37,122 nucleotides of DNA. It comes from Chara braunii. Lineage: Eukaryota > Streptophyta > Charophyceae > Charales > Characeae. The position numbers and the translations under genes were made by a program. A model generated the notes under the pieces. The model saw only the letters and a program-made list of their open reading frames with translations. It had not been told where the DNA came from and made no database searches. Position 1 is the stretch's first letter, and every line of letters starts with the position of its first letter. The DNA is taken from NCBI GenBank assembly GCA_003427395.1, contig BFEA01000031.1:2741102-2778223 (forward strand), given 5' to 3'. Below are positions 19,591 through 31,100 of the stretch, in pieces.

Positions 19591-20800
19591 TTCGTTCCGA
19601 TAGGCTCAAGCTTTGCTTTCTCTCCACTAAAAACCTACCCGGAGCTGTGGCAGGCTGAGTGACTTTCTGCGCTTTCCTCAGAACCAGGCCCTATCCTCCA
19701 TACAAGAGACTAACTGTCTCTTCGACTGAACCTTGGCCCTGTTTGTTGCCATAGTCACCTCTCAGCGAGAAGCCAGGCCTTACCTCCGCTTTCTTCTGCT
19801 TGTTCGAAACTTCGGCAGTCGTAGCCTCGGTTTTTCCCTACGTGCAACCTTCACCGGGGTGGCTTCTCCTAACTTAGTTAACAAGAGTGACTTCACAATT
19901 CACGATGCAGACCTCTTTCTGAGACTATGTCAAGTACAAAGCACTAAACGCGAAAAAATTTGGAGAAACGCCAACCCGTGTGAACCTCAAAGCAAGGTAA
20001 GACTACTTCATGATGAGCTTACTCAAAGCTCTACAGGTATGCTCACAACCCACCGATATCTGATGTTACCAATCAATCGTTATTCAATTTTCGCTAAGAT
20101 CTGTTATATCCTCGCTTTAACCTTCTAGCAGGAGTAGAGCTTAGCGCTTAAGGACTTACATAGGTATATGCTTTTACTATTATCACTCGGTCACCTCGCG
20201 CCTTTCGCCTAAAAATATAAGAGCGGGAAACAGGTTAAGGCAGGCTTAATCGCTTCGGGTCCTGGAAACTGGCTTGAGTCTGGAGTTTTCTGTCCTTTTA
20301 CTAGTCCCTTCAATCTCTTAAGAAAACTATTTTCCTTTACTCCACAACCATGACGAAGCCTGCTAAGCCCTGCTTCTTTGGTTATAATCATGATCTTCTC
20401 CCTCATGGAGATTGTGATGGACCTTTCTTTCACGAACTTCAATCTAAGTAGTCTAGAGTGTTTTCTGGTCTCTCTTAGGAGTTTGTGCTTTCTTTCACGA
20501 ACTTCAATCAAACAGTTTAGGGTGCTTTCTGGTGTCCAAACTTGAACCTGCTTTAGGAACAACCCAAACTTACCAATTCTGTTCAGTAATCACAAATTTA
20601 TATGGCAATCTTGGTAATTCTAAGAGCTCGTAGCAAGTTTTCAATAAGAAATCAGGGTCGTTTCCCTTGTCCTTTCCATCGAGGTCATGTTCGCATTTTA
20701 AAGGATCGATTACCTCCGGTGTGCTTGTTAAGTTTTATCTAGACTTTTACTCCTTACCAATATCTTTAGTACTCCAACATCAGCCCGTTTTGAGCCTTAC
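19590..20800 (+). repeat. Left copy of a diverged ~1-kb direct repeat
   Basis: Ordered blocks here recur in the same order and orientation at 23285-24290: AGGCT...CTTTGCTTTCTCT, TGTCTTCGACTGAAC, CGCCTCTC-like, GAAACTTCGGCA, AACCTTCACCGGG, AACCTNAAAGYAAGGTAAG, GGTCACCTCGC, CTTTCACG, ACCAACC. Divergence is high. Within it a 65-bp unit is duplicated (CTTTCTTTCACGAACTTCAA at 20423 and 20488). The pair could be old LTRs of a large non-autonomous element or a segmental repeat; no TG...CA ends were found. Minus-strand frames of up to 117 codons inside it are unrecognised. Confidence 0.7.
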
Positions 20801-21249
20801 CAACTTGTCGAAACATACGCAAGTATCCATCCTGTCTTTCTAACTAGCGTTTTGTCCTAAATCTACCCCTAACATAGTATTCGTGAAAACCAAACAAACG
20901 TAGAAAACCAAACAATCGTTACAGACCGGAGAAAACCAAAATTTTTCCACTTATTTTCACTCCGCTGGTGCTACTTTTACACGTTGTACGCCGCACCGAG
21001 TGATGGAAAACATACCAAATCAAGGCTCCTGTTAGGAGAAGGTGATTAGTGAGACGAAAGCTTGTCCACGAAGCCTCATTTTTATCACATACAAAAGCAG
21101 GTCAACAAGTGATCCAAAAAACCACTTGTAGTCGAGAAATGAATTCTTTGCTCTGCTGAAACCACGCAAATATGACAATTCATTCCACAACACTAGATAC
21201 CACTTACAAACTTAGAGGAAAGTTAAGAAAACTCAGGCAGGATAACGGA
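20801..21249. other. No gene seen
   Basis: AT-leaning DNA. GTAGAAAACCAAACAA-like words are loosely repeated at about 20885-20940. No reading frame or RNA gene was recognised. Confidence 0.5.
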
Positions 21250-21930
21250 CACTCCAAAATGTATTGTGTTGTACGAAAGCAGGACGTTTTGACATATGCA
21301 CCTTTGGAGTCCTTTCATTAAAGAAGCAGAAAACAGATGCAGTTCAGGCACCCCAAATTTCATTTGTAGTTCTATAAAGCAAGCGGCAAAGACACACTAG
21401 AAAAAAAGAAAACAAAGAAGCACTCCGAAAATGCGCCCTTGCACCGAAACCAGACATCTTGACATTTGCGTATTTATAGTCTTATAAATTGGAAAGCAAA
21501 AAACCATGTCAACTTTGGAATTCTCCATTCGGTTTATGGTTCTATAAACCTTGATGCACAAATATGCGAGAAAAAAAAAAACAAAGAATCACTCTGAAAA
21601 TGTGAGCCCTTGTACGAAAGCCAGACATCTTGACATTTGCGTATTTATAGTCCTATAAATTGGAAAGCAAAAAACCATGTCAGCTTCGGAATTCTCCATT
21701 CCGTTTATAGTTCTATAAACCGTGACACACAAACATGCGAGGAAAAAAAAAACAAAGAAGCACTCCGAAAATGTGCGCCCTTGTACCGAAGTCAAACATC
21801 TTGACATTTGCGTATTTATAGTCCTATAGATTGGAACGCAAAAAATCATCTCAGCTTCGAAATTCTTCATTCCGTTTATAGTTCTACAAACTGTGATGCA
21901 CAAAGACGAGAGAAAAAGGCAAATGGTGAC
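21250..21930. repeat. 171-bp tandem repeat, four copies
   Basis: GACATCTTGACATTTGCGTA marks copies at 21453 and 21624. A diverged first copy starts at 21283 (GACGTTTTGACATATGC) and the fourth, slightly altered, at 21795. Spacing is 170-171 bp. Each unit contains two palindromic words, TATTTATAGTCCTATAAATT and GTTTATAGTTCTATAAAC, and an A-rich stretch with AACAAAGAA. Open frames on the minus strand (119 codons) follow from 171 being a multiple of three and are not evidence of a gene. Confidence 0.92.
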
Positions 21931-22995
21931 ACCTTTTCTAACCCGCAAGAACGAGCTAAAAAGTACTAGAAATTGTTACTTTGAAACCGAGGTCTTAGAA
22001 ACGCCTAAGGGACAAATCTTTGGAAAATTACATGAATCACTTTGAAATAAATCTCCACAATTGTTGCTTCTTTAAAAAGAGAGTCTCGCCGATGTTTCTG
22101 TGTCGAGCGGAGGGCACACGCGCGAAGCTCGTGAACGGTTGCGAAAACCGAATTCGTGAAAACCTAACAAAACCACAAAACCTAACATTTTTTATAGAAT
22201 GAAAAAGTAAAAGTCAAACTGTTATTTTTGACACATAAAAGAGAGCGTTTTTAACTGTTTTCCAAGAAAGGAGGCAAAAAAATAGGCAAAAAGTCCAGCG
22301 ATTCTCAAAATGTGCAAGAAAATCATTTCCAGCAAAGATCATGTTATAGGACTATAAGTCGTTCTCAGTAGATTGACAAAAAACATAACTCAAATAAGAC
22401 AATATTTAACGACTACAAGGCGAACCCGAAAGATGTTAAAAAAACAGTTTCAGTGAATACTTATTTATAGAACTATAAGTCGTTTTCAACAGTTTGGTAA
22501 AAAAAACAGATTCTGCGAAATCGAGTTTATAGAACTATAAATTAATATAACTTCATTTTTAAGTTAACTTTAAAACCCTTGTCAAAAAATAATGTTATGT
22601 AAAAGAAAAATTAAAACAACTTTTATCTGGGAGACATCTTCAAATTCCTAGCCAATGATGATTTAAAATTAAAAAATATATATATATTTAAAAATACCAG
22701 ATTCTGCGAAATCGAGTTTATAGAACTATAAATTAATATAACTTCATTTTTAAGTTAACTGTAAAACCCTTGTCAAAAAATATATGTTGTGTAAAAGAAG
22801 AATTAAAACAACTTTTGCCTGGGGGGCATCTTCAAATTCCTAGCCAACGATGATTTAAAATTAAAAAATAAAATTTGTCCATGTATGAGAAAACATATCC
22901 AAGCGAATGTACTCGTGAATAGGAGAGCATGTGTGCATGTTTGGGAAACCCCCGAATAGGTTCGTCGTGCTACATACCTTACAGAACTATAAACA
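21365..22995. repeat. Dispersed palindrome TTTATAG-NN-CTATAAA, about 12 copies
   Basis: Variants lie near 21370, 21472, 21533, 21643, 21703, 21815, 21875, 22343, 22463, 22525, 22717 and 22980. The centre dinucleotide is TT, TC, GA or AA. The palindrome occurs inside both the 171-bp and the 191-bp repeats and also outside them, so it is older or more mobile than either array. Confidence 0.85.
22507..22875. repeat. 191-bp tandem duplication
   Basis: CAGATTCTGCGAAATCGAGT starts at 22507 and again at 22698. The copies stay nearly identical through TCTTCAAATTCCTAGCCAA and then run into A/T-rich ends. A (TA)n string separates the first copy from the second. Confidence 0.92.
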
Positions 22996-23284
22996 TGATT
23001 TTTTTAGTTTAACAAAATATTGTGATATTTCAGTTCCTGAATTAACGGTGCTTTGCAAGGTACAAATTTTTTGTTAAAAAACTTGCTTCTCTCCTCATCA
23101 CTTCTAGTGGTTCTGAAAAAGTAGTAATCTATTCTTTTTTTGCGGTTAATTTACTTCACATAAAATTTTGTCCATGTAGGAGGCCTGAAAAAAGTATTAT
23201 CAGAATCTTTAAAAATTTTCGTGCAAACCTAACAATTTATTTTATTAGGTTTTCACGAATTTTATGTTCCCTAAGTAGCTCGGT

Positions 23285-24290
23285 TTTGTTAGGCTAAAAA
23301 CTCTGCTTTCTCTTCTCACTTAAAATCTACCTGGAGTGGTACGCAGACTGAGCGGCTCTCTGTGCTAACTGAGCCTACCACCTCCAGACTGAAGTAAAAC
23401 TGTCTTCGACTGAACTTTGTTCTTGTTTGTGACCATAATCGCCTCTCGGAAAGAAGGCAGGCCGCACTTCTACTTCCTTTCGCTTGGTTTGAAGCTTCGG
23501 CAAATCATCGCCCTGTCTTCGACTCCTCGCAGCCTTCACCGGGACGACGTTTCCTAGATTAGTAAACGGGAAGGCCCTCACAGGGTCACGACTCGGACCT
23601 ATTTGTGAGTTTAGATCAGGTGTGCAGCATCCAAGGTAGAACGATTTGAAAAAACTCTAACCTAGGCGAACCTAAAAGTAAGGTAAGTAAGGTTTATTTC
23701 ATAAGGATTATACTCGAAACTCTAATGATATGCTCTCAATTTACTGTTGTCGACCTTTTCAATCAATCGTAGAGTCAATCCTTGCTAAACCCGTTACAAC
23801 GTTGCTTCAATTCGTTTAATAAGAATGAGCTTAATGCTTGAGGACTTACCTAGGATTATGCTCTACTTTACCATTCGGTCACCTCGCAACTTTTCACCAA
23901 AATGAAAGCAAGAGTGTTAGACAAGTTAAACTTGCTCAATTCGCTTCACTTCCTGTGGGCTGGCATAGGTTGGGAATGAAGCCTTCTTCTTCGATATTTA
24001 ATCATGTTCCTCTCTCTCAGGAGTCGGTTCTGGACCTTCCTTTCACGTATTTCAATTAAGTTTTTCCATTCTCTGAATATCGTCATTTCGGATCGCCCTA
24101 CTATAGATTACTGGATCCGCACCTGAACCATCTTAGGACCAACCAAATGATTTACCAATACGGAGTTCAAGGATCCCAAACTCTTACCCTAATTTGGAAA
24201 GTTTTTGCTCACATTTTTCAGGATCTGTTACCTCGAATTGATTACTAGGCCGTAACTCAACTTCTCTAAATTCAAACACGAGCCCTTGAT
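23285..24290 (+). repeat. Right copy of the diverged ~1-kb direct repeat
   Basis: Partner of 19590-20800 with the same order of shared blocks (see that entry). The copies begin about 3.7 kb apart. The intervening 2.5 kb has a different, AT-rich composition with its own tandem repeats, as an internal region between long terminal repeats might. The upstream flank (22900-23284) is AT-rich without a gene. Confidence 0.68.
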
Positions 24291-24299
24291 CTTACAAGA

Positions 24300-25657
24300 G
24301 TCAATTAGCCTTGCTGTTTCAAGAACCTGGTGTTCACCATCACCTACGTTTTCTGCATACTTGATCTCTCTGTTGCTTTTTTGATCTTGCACCTAGTAAT
24401 AATCGAATCCTGTAGCTATGTATTGGACACATCTGTAGGCTGGCTTATTAGAATTCTATAGCGTTTGGCCCAATTTTCCTTTTTCTTAAATCTACGTCCA
24501 CCTACCTTACTTCTTATCAAGCTTACCGTCTTTAGTATCTGTCCAACGATTTTTGCTTTCAGTGAGTTTTGTGTCACCTTTTTGCAGGTTTTTGTCGACA
24601 GGACAACTGGGGCAGCTGATTACCTCACTTGCAATCTTGCCGACTACTGAACCAAGATAGGATGTCGATTCATCTTTCAAGAGCCCTGATTATTTCATTA
24701 TTAAATAATCTTACCTCTATCATAATGAGATTTTGATCGAGCACTATTCCTTCAGAATTAGCGTTTAGAATAGTCGCCTGTCAGACTTCGTCCTACTTCC
24801 GGACCATGTTTAACTATCTAATCCGCTCCGAAACCTATTCTTAGATCAATTCAACTTTGCTTGTTACCGAGTTAGAAGATCCCAAAACTCATGTCTAAAG
24901 GTTGTTGCAATTTCAGCAGAGCAGTACTACTTTCTCAAAATCTTTCTAACTCATCTTTTCTTTCTTCCCGGGTCTCTTTTACTTCGGAGAATATCTTTTG
25001 CCATTAGTTAGTTCAGTCAATGGTTCACGATCTTTTTTACCCAAACCAACCGTATTCAGGTAAGTAATTAGATTCAGGTATTTTTCGAACTTGTCAGGAC
25101 TTCCGAAACACCTTTCTGTCAGTAGGCGTTCACCCTGTCCACTTCGCCATTTCTTGGGTCGAATATGCCTCTTAGACCCGTGCAAATAAGAAAAACCAGA
25201 GTTCAACCTCCGCTCAATTGCTTTCGAGTTACTTAATCAGAAGGAAGAACCATCTTATAGATACCTTTTGTTTTACCATTATCATCATGGCCTACTCGGT
25301 ACTACTCGTATCTCCTTTATTATCCAAGTAACCACTGCTAGGTACTCACCGACAGTCAAACTGTAGGAACTTCAAGAACTAGCTGGAAAAAGGATAAGAC
25401 CATCTCTGGACTAATAAGATCGTATCACTTTCTTAAAGAGGTAGTAGCATAGTGGTTATCGAATCGCGAGGTCGGTCTCATGTCCTATTTAAGTCTCGAA
25501 ACTTTCCTCAAAACAGCTCGTAAAAAAGAGGGATTAAGGGCAGGCCCCGCTGTACTTAAAAGACCGGAAGGGTGAGGCCAGTTATTGATCAGAATGTGAA
25601 CACTATCTTACTACTTGATTAAACCTCGAACCTCCTTCTACCTAGATGCGTTTTTCC

Positions 25658-25690
<33 letters not shown>
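24300..25690. other. No gene recognised; poly(A) at the right end
   Basis: Mixed AT-leaning DNA. A minus-strand frame at 25206-24979 (75 codons, Lys/Arg-rich) is the most protein-like but has no recognisable motif. GTAGCATAGTGGTTATCG at about 25447 resembles a tRNA A box, without a clear B box after it. A ~30-base poly(A) run lies at about 25660-25689, just before the satellite. Confidence 0.4.
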
Positions 25691-25691
<1 letters not shown>

Positions 25692-25699
25692 GAATCTCG

Positions 25700-26439
25700 G
25701 AATCTTAGAAGGCATGAATTACTGCTCCTTTAAGACTATTGGATCGAAGGCATGATCCCGCTATCTAGTTGAACCCTTACAAGATTCATGAAACCTCACC
25801 ACAGTACTGACTGTACTTGTACTTACCATAATTTGTTCACGCAGCCAAGAATCTTAGTCGGATAATCAGTGTTGCTTCTTTGTCAAAGAATCACAAGCAC
25901 GATCCCACTACTTAGTTAAAGCATTTAAGCACTCACGTAAATTTGGTGTTCATAGTTTTCAAAACGGGGTTGGTCCCACTGTAAAAATAAAAAAAATAAA
26001 ATAAAAAAAATGAAAAAATAAAAAGGGATGGCAAGGCGCTGGTACTTACGACAATCTGATGGCGGGATTGGTCCCGCTGCAGTGATCATCTCAGAATCTT
26101 AGATGGATGGAACAGTGCTCCTTCTATAACTATCGAATAGAAGGCATGGACAGCGTCTTAGTTGAACTTTTTAAGATGCATGAAACTTGATGATTATTAC
26201 CGTTCACGGCGGGGTTGGTCCCGCTGTAGTAGTAAAAGCTGACCAAGCGCTGGAACTTACGCAAATTTGATCGAAAGGTTGGATTCACCACAACTTGCTT
26301 CTCTGAATCGTTGTTGGATGAACAACGCTGCGTCTAAGTTGTAGGTTCGCGGGCATAGTCTCGGTACTTAGTTTCAACGTTAAAACGCTCACTTAAACTT
26401 GTTGTTGTTAGTTTCAAAGAGGGGTTGGTCCCGCTGCAG

Positions 26440-26475
<36 letters not shown>

Positions 26476-28460
26476 TGATACTTGCGACTATCCGATCACA
26501 GGCTGGTCCCGCAGCAATAAACATCTCTCAATCTTGGATGGATGAAAGGTGCTCCTTTTATGTATGTCGGACAAAAAACATGTTCACGCTTCTTAATTAA
26601 AACTCAAAGGATTCACGGATCTTGGTGATGATAGTTTTCACGGTGGGATTGGTCCCACTGTACTAAGTGAAGTTGCCAAGGCACGGGTACTTAAGACAAG
26701 CGGATCGAGGGAATACTTCCACTACTACTATCTTTTCTAAACCCTCGATGGATCGCAGGCACGGTACCGCTTTTGGCACTCACATAAACTTGGCATCAGT
26801 AGATTTCACAACGGGGTTGGTCCCGCTGTAGTAGCCTAAGCTATTAAGGTTTCAGTTCTTGCAGAAATCTGATCGAAGGGTAGCTTCGCTGCAACTGGTA
26901 TTTCTGAATCTTTGAGGGATAAACTATGCTGCTTCTTCGCTTGAAGGTTCACTGGCTTGGCCCGCTGCTTAGTTTAAACATTGAAGCGCTCATTTAAACT
27001 TGGTGATGATAGCTTGAAAGTGGGGTAAACATTGAAGCGCTCATTTAAACTTGGTGATGATAGCTTGAAAGTGGGGTTGGTCCCGCGACAGTAAAGGCTG
27101 TAAAGGTATTGATAATTGAGAAATCTGATCACGGGGTTGGTCCCACTGCAATGAGCATCCCTGAATCTTGAATGGAGTGAAGGCGCTCCTGTTATGTATG
27201 TCGGACAGAAGTCAGGGTCACGTTACTTAGTCAAAACTTAAAAGATTATAGAAACTTGGTGATGTGGGTGATGTTAGTCTTGCACGGCGGGGTGGCTCCT
27301 GCTGTACTAGAGAAACGGCCAAGGCGCTCGTACTTAAGAAAAGCGGATCAAAGGATCGCTCCCGCTACTACTATCTTTTCCGAATCTTCGATGGATGAAG
27401 AAGTTGCTTCCACTGGTAGGGTTGCAGGCATGGTCCCACTACATAGTTAAAACTTTTAGCACTCACGTAAACTTAGTGTTAGTAGCTTTCAAGGCAGGAT
27501 TGGGAGAGTTGCGCCATAACTTGCATTTCTGAATCTTTCTAAAAAATAAAAATGAAAAAAATGTTGCTTCTACGTTGGAAGGTTCACTGGCATGACACGC
27601 TACTTAATTCAAACATTGAAGCGCTCACTTAAACTTGGTGATGTGGGTGATGTTAGTTTTGCACGGCGGGGTTGGTCCCGCTGTACTAGAGAAACGACCA
27701 AGGCGCTCGTACTTCAAAAAAGCGGATCAAAGGATTGCTCCCGCTACTATTATCTTCTCTGAATCTCCGATGGATGAAGAAGTTGCTTCCACGTGGTAGG
27801 GTTGCAGGCATGGTCCCACAACGAAGTTAAGAACGTAAACTTGGTGTTAGTAGCTTTCAAGGCAAGATTGGGATAACTTCGCCGTAACTTGCATTTCTGA
27901 AGCTTTCTGGGATTAAAAAAAAAAATAAAAAAAAATTGTTTCCACGTTGGAAGGTTCACTGGCATGACCCGATACTCAATTCAAACATTGAAGCGCTCAC
28001 TTAAACTTGGTACTGGTAGTTTTTTAAGCGGGGTTGGTCCCGCTGCAGTAAAGGTTGTAAAGATGCTGAGACTTGAGATAATCTGATCACGGGGTTGGTC
28101 CCGCTGCAAGGAGCATCTCTGAATCTTGGATTGATGGAGGGTACTCCTTTTATGTATGTCAGACAGAAGTTAGGATCACGTTACTTAGAGGAAACTTAAA
28201 AGATTCACGAAAACTAGGTGATATTGGTGATGTTAGTTTTCACGGCGAGGTTGCTCCCGTTGCACAAGAGAAACGGCTAAGGCACTCGTACTTAAGACAA
28301 GCGGATCAAAGGGTTGCTCCCGCTACTATTATCTTTCTGAATCTTCGTAGGTGGAAAGAAGCTGCTTCCACGTGATAGGGTTGCAGACATGATCCCGTTA
28401 AGTACTTATAACTTTTAAGCACTCACGTAAACTCGGTGTTAGTAGCTTTCAAGACAGGGT
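25700..28460. repeat. Complex satellite with GGGGTTGGTCCCGCTG core
   Basis: The core GGGGTTGGTCCCGCTG or a close variant occurs about 14 times (near 25966, 26064, 26211, 26420, 26501, 26644, 26812, 27073, 27133, 27287, 27668, 28030, 28091, 28247). Between cores, modules such as TCTGAATCTTGGATGGATGA, CGCTCACTTAAACTTGGTG and AAACGGCCAAGGCGCTCGTA recur in a mostly fixed order, giving a higher-order arrangement. A ~380-bp period is clear between 27301 and 27681. A near-perfect ~50-bp duplication lies at 26974-27073 (AAACATTGAAGCGCTCATTT twice). Poly(A) insertions interrupt it at about 26439-26471. No coding content. Confidence 0.9.
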
Positions 28461-29117
28461 TGTATGACTATCTGATCGCGGCAGGATCGGCTGGCTTGCT
28501 CAGGAAGCTGCAAGCAATAAACTTGATACCTACTCACTAAACACTTTACTCAAGACCCATAGTTACGATCGGCAACAAGCAAATGCTTCCCAGACTTCAA
28601 AAAAAAAAAAAAAAAAGGGGAAGAAGGGACGATGATGGAGGGAGAATGTTAGGAGAAGGTTTTGAACTTTTGGAGAGCAAGAAAGGAGGATTGTTAGGCG
28701 GCAAAAAAAAAAAAAAAAAAAGGGAAAAAAGGAATGAGACAGACAAGGAGACAACTCACCATTCATCGTGACCTAATCTTAAAACAAGATCCGTGAAGAG
28801 TTTGCAGTAGTTCAACAACCGATCAGTTATCAAGTAATCCCGTCAAAAGACTCAAAACAATTGGTACCTGATTATGCGACGGATTACTCTACTATCACTT
28901 TACATCTGAAAAACTACCTGGTATACCCCTTGACTAACGAGGTTATCAGGTCATTCAAAAACTGCGCGCCAATTTGGAACTCCACCCCTTCCCTACGGAA
29001 GGTCAATTTTGTAACCACCCGCTATGAGGCGGTCTTAGTTCCTCAAGCTAGACTTTGATAAAGTCCCAAGGCAAAATCACGCTGAATCCAGACCGAAGAA
29101 CCTCATTAGACGGTAAG
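28461..29117. other. A-rich tracts and unique DNA; no recognised gene
   Basis: Two purine-rich tracts with A-runs lie at about 28598-28640 and 28703-28735, both followed by GGGAA-type words. A 65-codon plus-strand frame (28861-29058) is protein-like in composition but unrecognised. CAGACCGAAGAACCTCATTA leads into the poly(A) at 29120. Confidence 0.4.
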
Positions 29118-29165
<48 letters not shown>

Positions 29166-30356
29166 AAAACATGTATATAGATGTACGTTATGGTATATAT
29201 ATATTTTATATCTATATGTACGGTAATATACGTACATATACACGTTGATATATATATATGTATACGAATCTAAGATACCAGCAGGGCCGCCCGGGCAACC
29301 TTGTTTGCCCGGTCGGGCCGCCGTGCAAGCTGAAGTACGTCGCAGCCAAAACAACAACAACAAAAAAAAATCAAAAAAATCTGAAAAAAAACAATGTAAT
29401 GCAAAAAAATATAGTGAACAACTCTTGCCTCAGGGGCCTCGACCCACTAGCCAAGTGTTACGCTTGGAGGCAGGGCTTTCGATCACCGTGTGGCCCGGGG
29501 TGACGCAAAACAGCCGCCGATTGCCCTCCACATCAACTGTGATGATGTTTACGAGTAGGGCGAGTGGTTTTTCCCGGTTGACGGCCAGTAGGAAGTTTTT
29601 TTTTTTTTTTTTTTTTTTTGGTGTTTTTGTTGGCCACTTTCCGTTGGCGCGAAGCTTCAATAACAATAATTTTTTACCCATGGGGTGATATCCAAGCTTC
29701 GCGGCAACGGATTTTCGCTTGGAAAATCTGCAAAAAATTACGAATGGAAGTAATAACGACGTCGTTTTTGTGCAGTGCCCACATTTAAGGGCGAGAAATG
29801 TGGTGTCAGTGCATTCCTTTCAATCGGATGCACCAAACCTAATACGAGTCTACATTCCGAAAACATGGTTGTACGTTGCCTACAAAAGTGTCTAGGTGCC
29901 GAAACAGACATGAGTACCTCTTGGCCAACCCACGTCCGTACTTTCCCTATCATCACAAGGGCGGGCGCACATGCCCGCAGTGTATTGGAATGAAACAGAT
30001 ACCGTGTAATAATGTCGGATGTCAGTCATTACTGTGGGCTCCTTATCAACGGGGGAAAATAAAATGCAGGAAAAAAGTTATTTCCTATTTCTTAAACACA
30101 TTTCGCATGCCACACACCGTTTTACGCTTGGCTAGTGGGTCGAGGCCCCAGGGTCACATCGATATTCGTTACGAAATCAACAATAAAAAATAAAGTTGAA
30201 AAATATATTTTTTAGTATTTTTAATTTTGTTTTTCCCCTTTAGCCTGGCCGGGTTGGTATCCTAGATACCAATATGTGAACGTCATAATACGTGTATATA
30301 TACGTGTATATATATATATATGTATGTATATGCATGTATTCACAAATGAACATTAT

Positions 30357-30390
<34 letters not shown>
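29118..30390. repeat. AT-rich block with inverted GC-rich modules, bounded by poly(A) and poly(T)
   Basis: The left boundary is a ~44-base poly(A) (29120-29163), the right a ~27-base poly(T) (30359-30386). Inside, in mirror order from both ends, come (TA)n/ATATACGTGTAT DNA, a CTARGATACCA module (29270; inverted at 30255) next to GC-rich sequence, A/T-rich spacers, and a 25-bp inverted repeat. The repeat is CAGGGGCCTCGACCCACTAG-CCAAG at 29430-29454 against its reverse complement at 30127-30151, with one mismatch. The module at 29285-29320 folds (CGCCCGGGCAA / TTTGCCCGG). A foldback element or two opposed copies of one family would both explain it. Confidence 0.6.
29755..30193 (+). pseudogene. 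Unrecognised Cys-rich coding-like fragment
   Basis: Lying between the inverted 25-bp arms, this is the only protein-like part of the block. One frame (from about 29755 to a TAG near 29894) reads smoothly (VYIPKTWLYVAYKSV). From about 29893 the coding-like signal moves to another frame with CRNRHEYLLANPRPYFPYHH, then CPQCIGMKQIPCNNVGC and a basic stretch. The C-x2-C-x7-C-x4-C spacing could bind zinc. I do not recognise the family. If real, it is a frameshifted fragment, possibly cargo or the core of a foldback-type element. Confidence 0.3.
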
Positions 30391-30475
30391 GATATTCTTC
30401 TCTCAACTTTTTTTTCCCCTTTCACTACCTACTCCTAAGGCTATCTAGAGGGGACCCCCGCAAGCATAGTTTCCT
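30360..30475 (-). mobile_element. SINE 3'-end copy (minus strand)
   Basis: On the minus strand it carries GCTTGCGGGGGTCCCCTCTA, CCTTAGGAGTAGGTAGTGAAAGG, TTGAGAGAAGAATAT and a long poly(A). These are the same ordered words as at 12743-12836 (plus strand) and, in part, 12959-13105 (minus strand). The 5' head beyond 30475 is not recognisable, so the copy is probably 5' truncated. Confidence 0.68.
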
Positions 30476-30519
30476 CTCACTGTGAAGGGGAGTTTTCATG
30501 TTGCCCATTATGTTGTAGA

Positions 30520-31026
30520 GCAAGATAAAAGTATATCGAATATATAAATTATGCATTATAATAAATATATTCATTAGATATATACAATGTATTATATATT
30601 TATATCCATTATTATAAATACTATATTATATTATGTACAATGTTACCAGAGTGGCCCCGGAGCACTTGCTCGGCTGGGCGAAAACAGAATAATAAAATAA
30701 TAAAAAAAAGGTGAAATGTATTCTTTATTTCATATTTTACAAATAAATAGGGTGCGACCCTTACAACTGTGGCACCCTTGTGAGGGGCACTGGGCCTGTG
30801 TACCAGCATTTACTACATTTTGGAGTAAAACAGAAGAAAAAAACAGTTCTCAGTTTTCGAAATTGTAGGGTTGTTATTTTTCCCTCCACCCACCTTGGTC
30901 TTTGGCCGGCCGGGGTGCCCGGGGGAACGAGGTGACCCGTGCGGCCCGGTTCATAACGGTTGGCCAAACTCCTCTGTGTATATGTGTGTGTGTGTGTGTA
31001 ATGTGTGTGTGAAAGTGTGTGTGTGT

Positions 31027-31100
<74 letters not shown>

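Noticed and set aside
21250-21930. 171-bp unit taken as alpha satellite
   Set aside because: Only the length agrees with primate alpha satellite; the sequence is unrelated and the window is not primate.
21589-21948. 119-codon minus-strand frame with internal repeats
   Set aside because: It follows from the 171-bp tandem unit, whose length is a multiple of three; there is no independent coding evidence.
25440-25500. tRNA-derived SINE at TAGCATAGTGGTTAT
   Set aside because: There is an A-box-like word only; no acceptable B box or tail at the right distance.
25700-28460. CRISPR array
   Set aside because: Repeat cores are imperfect, spacers are themselves repetitive and very unequal, and the DNA is eukaryotic.
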